DNA of 64,000 nt from NCBI GenBank assembly GCA_021613335.1, contig JAJTWR010000032.1, positions 992,501 to 1,056,500 of the forward strand, read 5' to 3'. Below the pieces are notes generated by a model. The model ran no database searches. It saw nothing but the letters and a program-made list of their open reading frames with translations, and was not told the DNA's origin. The position numbers were made by a program, and so were the translations under genes. Source of the stretch: Whitmania pigra (lineage: Eukaryota; Annelida; Clitellata; Hirudinida; Haemopidae). Positions 54,715 to 64,000 of the stretch are shown one piece after another. Each line of letters opens with the position of its first letter. Within the stretch, counting starts at the first letter, position 1.

Positions 54715-56249
54715 CATTTTAAAACTGCGATTTTGAATCTTTTAAACAATTTATGACTGAATTTTACCTTTAACGATATCAAAATATGAGTAATCTGTTG
54801 TAATAGAGAGTGAAGTTATTGTGAGTTTTGTCTTAAAAGTGCAATAAGAACCTCGTAGAATAGTTTCTTAGATATTAAATTTTTATTTTACAAATAATAC
54901 GTTGGTTCCGTTGAATGGAGATTCAGTAGTTTGCATACTTTTCTAGCTTTTAATGGTTTTTTAGCTTTTATAATGGTAGAATAACAATTTTAAAGGCATA
55001 TTTAAATTCTAGGCCATTCCACGTCATATCAATACATTACCAACTTGGATTTTGCCGAAATTAGACAAAGTTGTAAAACTAATTAATTATAAATCTAAAA
55101 CATATTTATTTTCAATATTTAAATATCTATTGTCAATTAAAACATTTTACAAAATTTAGAGTGAGCGCCCCTGCAGTTGCTTAAAATTGCGAATTCTTTA
55201 ATCATTTTTTAAATTATTTATTAACTTTTCAGTACATAACTCAGTTTCACATTTTAAATGAATGACATTATAATTATAAGCGAATTCCACAGAAAACGTT
55301 CCATAGGGTCCAAAAAATTAATTTATTCATTTGTGTAAATTTTCAGTCTCATTATTAATTAATAATTAATATTCTAAGTGTAAAATGTGATGATTTTAAG
55401 TTAGCATTTTCATGCTTGTTCGATTTCATAGTTGACAGTTCAGAGGTGCATTTTTTGTGTAACAATTTCATTCTGAATGTATAAATGTTTTAATTTAATA
55501 ATACTCAAATACTACCACATGCAAAACCAAATAAGTTATTATTTGTTTCTTATTTACATGTGTTGTTGCCTGAAATAGTAACCTCATCTTAAAATTAATT
55601 TTTGCAAGTGATAACAGAAATTATATTAGGACCATCGCAGTGTTTCGTCAATTATGATAAGTGCAACGTTTTAGCATAACATTGCTTGATTGAAACAAAT
55701 ATCTTCAAGTTTTGATTTTTTCTTAGTCTGATTACAAGCAAATTAAATTTTGTATTAAAAATCCAATGTGTCTATGTAATAAATTTATGATACAAGCAGG
55801 ATACTTTTAAGAAATTATTTAAGCAATTATTTTGCAATCACAACAGTGAAAAATTTAAATATGACAGACGTTTGCCGTGTTGTAGGAAAAAGTACCGCAT
55901 TTTATTAATTAGGTAAAAGAACAAGTAATACCTCAAAAATGTACTCAAGTAATCCTTCGGATGGCTCATTTGGACGATCGATTAATCTGTACTTTGTGAC
56001 ATTTACGTCAAAATAAAAAAAATTGTACCCGTCAAAAAGAGACATCACATACTCCAATCATAATTAGAACTTCTAAATTGGAAATTCATTTGCATGAAAT
56101 TCGAAAATGTTGTCAAAGATGATTGGCATTTTTCAAATGGAATTGCGTCGCTCGATTGACAAGCACTCAAAACAACTGGCTTGAGCATTCAGAAGTGGTG
56201 CATTTCCTGATATATTATAACTATTTATATAAATATTATACAATTTAAT
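54715..56249. other. Intergenic region, no gene recognised
   Basis: AT-rich DNA with scattered short repeats; near 55920 there is an AAGTAATACCTCAAAAATGT block reminiscent of the subterminal repeats at 31310, too short to call. Confidence 0.45.
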
Positions 56250-56880
56250 TATTAACATAACATAACATAGCAATTATTTGTAGTAGTTAAGAAGACCTGG
56301 ATCTTTTGCAGAGTAGTTAGTTTGTACCTACTTAATCTTTCCCCGTAACTCAGCTTTCCAAATCTTTTTATCATCCTGGTTGCTCTTCTTTGTACTCTTT
56401 ACATCACTCTTACATCCTTTCTCAAGTAAGGGTTCCATACTTGTACACAGTACTCAAGTGTTCCAATTTGTGAGATTACAAGTACAAGATCATTGTTTTA
56501 TATATTATATAAATATATTATATATAATATTTTATATTATATTTATATATTATATAAATATATTAAACATAACATAACATAGCAATTATTTGTAGTGGTT
56601 AAGAAGACTTGGATCTTTTGCAGAGTAGTTAGTTTGTACCTACTTAATCTTTCCCCGTAACTCAGCTTTCCAAATCTTTTTATCATCCTGGTTGCTCTTC
56701 TTTGTACTCCTTCCATCACTCTTACATCCTTTCTCAAGTAAGGGTTCCATACTTGTACACAGTACTCAAGTGTTCCAATTTGTGAGATTACAAGTACAAG
56801 ATCATTGTTTTATATATTATATAAATATATTATATATTATATTTTATATTATATTTATATATTATATTATATATTATATA
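56250..56880 (-). mobile_element. Tandemly duplicated LINE RT fragment
   Basis: Two units with a 312-bp period (second starts near 56562). Each encodes on the minus strand EYCVQVWNPYLRKDVRVME and VQRRATRMIKRFGKLSYGER, the conserved C-terminal part of CR1-type reverse transcriptases, then a TATATAAATATATTATA tract. The units are nearly identical, so the duplication is recent. No complete element. Confidence 0.8.
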
Positions 56881-56989
56881 TAAATAATGACTAATTATGT
56901 CATTGTCATTGCTTTACTTCTTCGGAGATACTTTAGTGTTGCTATTCGTTTAGTCGATCTTTTTCATCAAGCGTTTTTGTGGAGATGCG

Positions 56990-57433
56990 GGAGGAGGACG
57001 GTCTGGCATTGAATCGATGGTGGTACATGGACATCATGTTAGAGATTGTGTCCCGAGAGTAAAAATGAAGGTGGCACACATCCGCCGACTGGCGAAGTAT
57101 CACAGGGAGCGATCTGTTCGGGGCGAACAGATTTAAGGAGGGTATAATGTTGTATATGCAGTTTTTGAGAGTAGTTAAGTTTATATTGCTAAAATAATTA
57201 AATTTATATTTCATTATATTTGGTATCTCTATTATTGCTAAAGAAAGCATTCTCGCTAATCACCTGACATCAGCGAGAGTCCAGACAATTTAGTAGCCCA
57301 AATATCCATTTGCATTTTTAAGTACCTCAATTCCTTAAACACTTAACTTCTATTATTCAGTTTGTTAAGTGAATACTTGCTCTAATAAACTTATTAGTTA
57401 ACGTGCTTATTTGCGGACTCCCGGGTTATTTCA
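56990..57433 (+). mobile_element. 3' remnant of the SAP-gag LTR family
   Basis: Plus strand: internal tail (GGTGGTACATGGACATCATG, GAAGGTGGCACACATCCGCC), polypurine tract AAGGAGGGTATAATG, then an LTR from about 57148 to TTATTTCA at 57433. The same internal tail flanks 23368-23700, in the opposite orientation. It is more diverged than the pair at 23-25 kb. Confidence 0.85.
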
Positions 57434-58148
57434 ATATTGTTAGAACTTCTTGAGTAATTTTAAATTTATAAATAAACGAATAAATTTCAAAGTTAATTTT
57501 TTTTTATAAAAAATGCCATTTTTATAATTTACGTTTTTAAATTCATTGGTTAAAAATAAAATAAGAATATCAAGTAGAGTTTGAATGTGTAATGTAAATC
57601 AGTTACCATAATATTACAAATAAACGAGTTTTTAAATTAACATGTTGTTTAGTGATATATTGGAATAGCATATTTCCAAGAATGATTAAAATTTCGCTAA
57701 GTTTGCTATCGGTCAAAGTTTTTTTTATTTATATTGTTATTTGACATCCTCAGCATTATTCATCTTGACTATGTTTGCTTCAATTTTTTAAAATAAATTG
57801 ACAAAGGTGCATTTTATCTTTATTCAGATTTGAAGAATTTTAGTTAATTAAGTTATAAATGAACTTAAAAAGTTTTAAAAATTCATTTGCTTTAATAAAG
57901 GAGAAGTTTTTCTTAAATCGAGATATCCATTTGTAGTTCGACGAAAGCTGTAATAGCAACAATAAAATTAATTCATATTTGATTACACATCATGCAGAAA
58001 ATAAATATTAATTTATAAATAATTATTCAAAAGAAATGCTTATTCTCAAATATGAATATTTGGAAGCTCAATCCCACTTTGTAAGAATATTTAATATAAA
58101 ATTAAATAGAACTTCGAACATCTGTAAACAAAAAACAAATTTACCTCG
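57434..58148. other. No recognisable gene
   Basis: AT-rich 3' flank of the PAN-PAN gene. Confidence 0.5.
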
Positions 58149-59024
58149 TCATTTCTTAAGATATTGCTTTTGGAACAGGCACACTTTATCCAGTACGTAA
58201 CTGATAGACGTATTTGAAGGCTGGAGAGAATTATAATTGACATGTACCGCATCAGTGGCAAGTTGGATCCAACAATTTGGAGTTGTCGATGTATCATAGG
58301 TAACGGAAATGCAAATTCTGCATCCGATGCAATATGTCATGCAATTGTTGCGAGGATCAAAGGATATATTAGTCAGTCCTTTGATCCTTTTACCAGTAAA
58401 TTTCTTCCAGCATATATCACCTGCAACCACATAAATTGCAATTAAATATTGATATACCATTTCTACTGATATACATTTCGTAATGCGAAAAATAGCTTAA
58501 ATTCAATACTTGTAATTGTAATAGCAAAATATAACAAGGCTATGCAATTTTGCAATGCAGTACAATAGCTACAAGTGGCTGAAATTATATCGTAATTATT
58601 TAATAATTAATCAAAGCAGAAAACTTATCAGTTATAAAATCAACTAAGAATATTTTTAATAAAGCCCACCATTGAAAAACTTATCTCTTGGGAATTTGAA
58701 AGTTTTCAAAGTACAATTTGAAGACTTAGGCACTAGCTTCACTTCCTTCTCCATCTGGATGCGACACGTCTTGGTTGTTTCGTCAAAACTAGCTAGGCAG
58801 CAATGTTCCAGATATACGCACTGCACCAGGCAGCCGTTCAGCGTATATGCTCCTACCTCGACAAGACCTTCATAATCACCATCAATCTCTGTCCACAAGT
58901 AGTCATCTATTGAACGATAAGTGGTAAATTAAAATTCTAGTTTATGTTGAACCAAAGCTTTACATTCACCCTTGGATGCGATGGCTAAAACAAAGCATGA
59001 CAAAATTACACCAATGACTTTCAT
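58149..59024 (-). CDS. Secreted protein with two PAN/apple-like modules
   Basis: Exons 59024-58970 (signal peptide MKVIGVILSCFVLAIASK), 58906-58670 and 58420-58149; both introns phase 1; 187 residues. Exon 2: LWTEIDGDYEGLVEVGAYTL, then CLVQCVYLEHCCLASFDETT and KTCRIQME, a PAN-like cysteine pattern. Exon 3: DICWKKFTGKRIKGLTNISF, CMTYCIGCRICISVTYD, NCWIQLA, a second, similar pattern. The one-module-per-exon, phase-1 layout allows shuffling and is shared with the PAN-CTLD genes. It is head-to-head with PAN-CTLD gene 3 (745 bp between starts). PAN assignment rests on cysteine spacing and neighbours. Confidence 0.8.
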
Positions 59025-59768
59025 GTTTCTACAAACAAAGTCTGAAATTTAAAAAAAATAATAAATATTCTTAGGAACAAAAGTTAAGTAAGTACCACAC
59101 TCAAATATGAGTCGCCTAAATCTCAGGTTGATGTGAAAACGTGTCTAGTCTCACCGAGTCTGTATTTATCAGAGAGCAAATCAATGTTCCAATATGTTAC
59201 GCAAAGAAATTTTAAAACGTTTAATGTATTATCGATTTAGATCGTTAGAAAGACTCACAACTTTCTGAAGCGGTTCATCGTTTTAAATATAGCAAATTTA
59301 TCAGTTTACAGGCATTCATATTATTTCTGAATTTAGTTATTTTAATATTTAACGTTATTTTTACTATTACAATAATTTCTTTTCGTTGAAAACCAATTTG
59401 TAGAGCTGTGCAAAGAACTTTCTAAAAGACTTGAACTTTCGAGTTATCAAACCGTCCTTTCAAAATGTCTTCTGAAAAACGATCCAAATAGTGCGATATT
59501 CTTGATTTGAAATTTCGGGAGTTATCTAGCACAATGCATATCAATAACAATAATAATAATAATAATTGCTAAACAAGAATTACCACAAACAAAGGACTGA
59601 AAAACGTTTTCGTGACAGTACGTGGTCGTTGTCAATCTCCATCTAAAGATTTATAAGAATACTCGCGGGTAGCATTATGATCAATATCCAAACCGAAAAC
59701 ATTTTTATGTATTTGAAGTCATTAAAGAGTTAATGAGAAATAATAAATAATGAGTAATATAAAAATCA
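59025..59768. promoter_or_regulatory. Shared upstream region of two divergent secreted-protein genes
   Basis: 745 bp between the ATG of the two-PAN gene (minus) and PAN-CTLD gene 3 (plus). A bidirectional promoter is possible by position; no specific motif was confirmed. Confidence 0.35.
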
Positions 59769-61005
59769 ATGATCTATTTAATTATCTTGATCTATTTGTT
59801 CTGCAACATATCAAACGAAATTTCTGTTCGTCTTCAGAAGGGGTCTTATTCGAATGTCAATCTGTGCAAAAGCAGTACTCCGATTTATGAAAGATCAGCC
59901 AGGTCAACCATCGAATGCTTCAAGATTTGTCAAAATCTGCTTGGAAACAATTGCAAGAGTTTCAATTATCGATGGATGGAAAAGAGTTGTTCTCTTTACA
60001 AAGATGTCATTCGTTATGATTACTATGAAGATGTTAATGGAACATGCAAAGGTTACCAGATTATGCCTGGTGAGATCATATTTTAATTTTTATCATTTAG
60101 CCGAATAAAACATATAAGAAATACGATATCAGAAAAAGGTGTATAAAGGGTTAGTTCTAAGGAATTGATAGCTCACTATTTGCTCAACCTTTGAGATTTT
60201 AAAATAAGCTAATATCTAAGAACATTTTGATTATTTCAATAAAGGATCATTAAAATAATGATTATGCACTATATCGTCAATAATTTCAAGAAGTTGAAAG
60301 ATAAGGAAAATAAGTAGTTTTCTTACATGTTGTCACGGTTGGTGGGAACACCCATATCACATGGGCCATATGCAGTCTCTCCAACATTAGTTTCCCATGA
60401 TATGTAGATTCGCGCTAGGAATCGGCTGGGAACCACGGCCCCAGCAAATTTTAAACGGAGTCATGCCGGGGAATGCCGTAAATAATGTACAAAAAAATTA
60501 AACACTTTTTTCAAATGCCAACATCTATTCCGTCGAATGTCTAATTCAAGTTAACTCATTAGGAATAAAATCATTAGGTTTTAGTTGTGGAAGTTCCTGC
60601 GGGCGGCTGTTATTTGAACTCCTACTAGACACAAAGACACAAAGGTAATAATCACTTGTCTACCGACGCCTAGTATTAATAATTAACAATTTGAATGCTC
60701 TCAAAATAATTATACTGAAGGAGGAAGGTAATGTTACCACATTCGTTGGCAGAAGTCTCATTGCCTTTTTCTGGATGCCATTTAGAACTCTTTTTACTAT
60801 CACTTGTTCTGGCAGGTGGGCTTAAATGCAGTCTAGATTTGCCAAGGCTGGCATCTCGTTAGGGCACATCTTAAAGAAGGAAGGGGTCATCCGAGATACA
60901 TTTCTTCTTCGTGCACTCTTTGTAAATCTCTGTCTTCTCGGATTTAGATACGTCAGCTTTTTCCATGGCGGCAAACCCGCGTACTCCTAATTATTATTAT
61001 TATTA

Positions 61006-61044
<39 letters not shown>

Positions 61045-63341
61045 TATTATTATTATTATCATCATCATCATCACCATCATCATTAACATTATCATCAACC
61101 TTTATAAGATGACAGGCGACCCAAAAAGTCTGGATTTCTCTTGAGAGTTTGATTGAGGTTGATAACCAAAGATGAATAACCAATGAAGGAGTAGCAAACA
61201 CAAGTTTTGTATGTGAATAGGTATAAATGAGTCTTGAAGTGGTGGAATTACTAAATAGCCACATACATCAGTGAATTTACATGACAGCATTGCAACTAGT
61301 TTTAAGAAACTGAACAAAAGCAGAAAATCACACTGTTAATATGTTCCACATTTGAAAATGTATTTTAATCATCTCAGTCTAACCCCGGCATCTGAACTCC
61401 AACCCCGGCCCCGGCTAAAAAATTGATCCAAAAGTGATACAAAATAAACAAAAATTAATCCCAAAAATTAATTAGAAATTAATATACTAAGATTCAGCAT
61501 CTTTTTAAGGGAAGACGACATAATTATTAAGTACAAACTTTAATTCAAAAAGCCGTAAAAAGAAACTACTAAAAAACTACCTAATTTCGATATGAAGATG
61601 TATGATTACAATTCCCATGATTACTCTTGCACGACAATCCAAAAACCGCGTCGTGAAGCAGACAAGGATTACGAAATTTTTGTATCCAATCTGAGCTATG
61701 ACTTAACAGAAGAAGAACTGGAGGCACATTTCCTCACCAAGTTGCCAGTCAAGAGAGTAAGAATCTTTTATTCTGAAGACGGGAATAGCAGCGGAACAGG
61801 AGAAGTTGTATTTTACAGCATGTTCGACAGATTTCAGTCCTTCCTCATATTCGGAAACAAGACATTGAAAGGAAGACACATGAGATTAAGATGCGGAGGT
61901 GCGACTGTCGAACATAAAAACAAAATCAACGATTCGAAACAAATCTCTCGAGAATATGAGGGATTTAAGAGCTTGAAATGTCCAATAAAAGCGAGAGATG
62001 ACCACGCAAGTAAACAGCAGCAGATAAAATGCAAGAAAAGGTTAACGACGTTGCATCACGATATCATTGAACAACTTCACCACAAAAATATGTACGTGGT
62101 TGTCTAATTCTGCAACTGCTCGATGAAAAGATACCATTTTTGTTAATGGTCACTATATTCCCACGATTCATAACTCATTATTTTTAATATCTTAATTTTA
62201 AGAAATAAATGTTTTACATCTAATAGATTTGGCTACATTTCATTTTCAGTATTATTAACTGCAATAACCCCGAGAGAAATTATGAGTCAAATTTATTAAA
62301 GAACTGTGCGTGAAACTGTTGAAATATAAAGTGAAACCATGGCATACTTTTAAACATTTTAGTTTATTTTTATTTCAATGCCATCAAATAACGATAACAT
62401 CTGGACCATGTCTTGAAAAGTCTATGCAATAACTGACACAGCGAATTACTTGAGAGACTGATATTATAAATCGTAATCTATTAACTTAATTAAACTTAAC
62501 TTTGACTTCACTGTCAATAAGGTTCAGTCTAAGTCGAATAAGTGAAAATTTTATCGAAATAAATAAATAAATAACTACGAAGTGGATCCTTTTGATGATA
62601 GATTTTGATAACAAGCCACTTAATTAATTTCCATTTTGTCATAATATCAAATGAACGTCAAAGTATTTGTTATCAATATTATTGCAAGTAATTCAATCAT
62701 AAGTTGAAAAACTATTCTTTTTAAAGTCATATTTTGACTCATGTTAAATTTTTTAAATTTTTAAAACCAGATTGTCTTGTTGGATTTAAATATTTAATCG
62801 AAGGAAACAAATGCATCAAAATGATGATTGGCGATCGGGATTGGTACACAGGCAGACAATTGTGCAACTCTTTGCATCCTCGTTCTCATCCTGTTATTGT
62901 GGATCTCAATAATGATTCTTTGCTATTCTCTGATTTCTTCGAAAAAGAAAGCAAGCATTACTTTCTAATGCCTTGTTTTATTTAAAATAAAAATTATATT
63001 ATGTATATTATATATAATACATTATACAATGTGTAATAATAACATCATATTTTGTTTGATCAGTTATACCAAATTGTCCATATAGTCATTATCAAGGACG
63101 TTATTCCTATTGGTCTGCTGGCTTCAGTCCTTACGTAAACGGATCGCGACAACGATTCCAATGGAGTCCTTTTCCAGGTGTTGTTCAGCCGTTGAAAGCC
63201 ACAACACCTTGGAATTTTGGGGAACCAAATTCTTATTCATTGTCATTTAATAATTGCATGCATTCGTCATATAAATTCGCATTAGACGATTATGACTGCA
63301 GTCTTCAGATTTGCACTCTCTGTGAGATTGAAATGTTTTGA
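59769..63341 (+). CDS. Secreted PAN/apple + C-type lectin-like protein 3 (EPN type)
   Basis: Exons 59769-60069, 62771-62950, 63064-63341; 252 residues, phase-1 introns. Signal peptide MIYLIILIYLFCNISNE. PAN module: LCKSSTPIYERSARSTIECF, CQNLLGNNCKSFNY, CSLYKDVIRYDYYE. Lectin-like domain: DCLVGFKYLIEGNKCIKMM, GRQLCNSLHPRSHPVIVD, YWSAGFSPYVNGSRQRFQW, PWNFGEPNSYSLSFNNC, LDDYDCSLQICTLCEIE. EPN is the mannose-type calcium-site motif, unlike QPD in its two paralogues. Exon 2 ends …GAAA then GCAAGC, so intron 2 uses a GC donor; exon length (180 nt) and phase equal those of gene 2, supporting it. Intron 1 (2.7 kb) holds a whole RRM gene and a microsatellite. Confidence 0.93.
60070..61269. other. Left part of intron 1 of PAN-CTLD gene 3
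   Basis: Includes GC-richer blocks of unknown origin at 60345-60480 and 60740-60990 (the latter with a weak LINE-like minus-strand trace, NGIQKKAMRLLP) and an ATT microsatellite at about 60989-61078. Confidence 0.45.
60989..61078. repeat. (ATT)n / (ATC)n microsatellite
   Basis: ATT units changing to ATC units. Confidence 0.85.
61270..62380 (+). repeat. Inverted dispersed duplication carrying an RRM gene, copy 2
   Basis: Inverse of 32372-33490, nearly identical. Includes about 320 bp before and 270 bp after the coding region, so it is more than a processed cDNA. Confidence 0.9.
61592..62107 (+). CDS. RRM-domain protein, ALYREF-like, copy 2
   Basis: 171 residues, ATG start, intronless, inside intron 1 of PAN-CTLD gene 3 and in the same direction. 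RRM at residues about 27-105 as in copy 1. One Val to Ile change and one residue fewer than copy 1. A possible polyadenylation signal (AAATAAATG) lies near 62205. Both copies are open, so both might be expressed. Function as an RNA-binding protein follows from the domain; the export-adaptor analogy is inference. Confidence 0.75.
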   Translation: MKMYDYNSHDYSCTTIQKPRREADKDYEIFVSNLSYDLTEEELEAHFLTKLPVKRVRIFYSEDGNSSGTGEVVFYSMFDRFQSFLIFGNKTLKGRHMRLRCGGATVEHKNKINDSKQISREYEGFKSLKCPIKARDDHASKQQQIKCKKRLTTLHHDIIEQLHHKNMYVVV

Positions 63342-64000
63342 CATGTTTATTTTCAATTGAATTAAAATGCACTCGAGATTTTCTACTTTCAATATCTTTA
63401 TAACTTTTATCAGAAAACGTTAAATATTTATATTATTCATGTGATTGCCTTTGAATAAATAATTAAATACAATCACACTTTTTGCACATGAATAAATGTC
63501 TTAAAGAAATTAGTTGATCAATAAAGCTGCGACGTTCAATGTTTACGTCGAATAATAATTAAAAACAAAACGAACATTTTTAGTTTACGCTAAACATTTA
63601 TATTAAATGAAAATAAAATTAATTCTTTTATTTACTATTCAAAATGTCGTGCAAACAATATTTATTGAGTAGAAGTGTATAGCTTATAATTTTGTATATA
63701 ACTACTTTCAGTGTCAGTCCGACAGCGGAAGCGTGTTCTTAGTTAATAATAATAATAACTGTATTTTATACTCCAACACGGCGTCACAACAAAGGCTAAC
63801 TTAATTTTCCAGTTATTTTGGGAAAGTGGAAAATATTAGGAAACGAAATGCTTGGAAAAATGTAATTTAGATTGATATCCTGCCTTTTCCTCGTTCTTTA
63901 CCCCCTTTTGACTATTTCTGCCGATGAAAGATCTTCCTTAAATTTTTATAATATGTGGCTATAAACTGTTGCAATAACTGAACGTTATAAATTATGACGC
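63342..64000. other. 3' flank, no recognisable gene
   Basis: AT-rich; nothing further supported. Confidence 0.5.

Overview
The window is AT-rich animal DNA with interrupted genes: GT-AG introns, protein families such as P4-ATPase, pentameric channel, PAN/apple, PLAT and C-type lectin domains, and a heavy load of hAT, LINE and Ty3/gypsy elements. Repeat-free vertebrate hallmarks are absent, so an invertebrate metazoan is the best guess; I cannot place it further from sequence alone. Most real genes are split into short exons, so I joined exons by splice sites, reading phase and family motifs. No CRISPR arrays, operons or tRNA/rRNA genes were seen.

Layout. 0.6-1.7 kb (minus): exons of a P4-type lipid flippase running off the left edge. 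3.2-8.2 kb (plus): a pentameric ligand-gated ion channel without the usual Cys-loop cysteines, with an intact LINE ORF1-like gene antisense in one intron and a hAT element in the next. 10.0-31.2 kb: two tandem copies (10000-21312 and 21970-31243) of a unit holding a secreted PAN-PLAT gene; they are separated by a 657-bp spacer consisting of exons of a FAF2/UBXD8-like gene. Each copy carries insertions absent from the other, so each acts as the empty site for the other. 31.3-33.5 kb: hAT remnant and an RRM gene. 33.9-35.5 kb: an unrecognised gene ending in a transmembrane exon. 36-41 kb: composite transposon debris.

41.5-64 kb is a second gene-bearing region: three paralogous secreted PAN + C-type-lectin genes (41.6-43.0 minus, 53.8-54.7 plus, 59.8-63.3 plus), a two-PAN secreted gene (58.1-59.0 minus), a likely secreted gene start at 51.7 kb, a nearly intact Ty3/gypsy element (43888-48349), and a second, almost identical, inverted copy of the RRM gene inside an intron of the third lectin gene.

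The unifying theme is a cluster of small secreted proteins that share a PAN/apple-type module after a signal peptide, followed by different second modules (PLAT, CTLD or another PAN). Two of the lectin-like genes carry a QPD motif and the third EPN, the classic switch between galactose-type and mannose-type sugar binding. A secreted recognition, adhesion or mucus/immune role is a reasonable inference but is not shown by the sequence.
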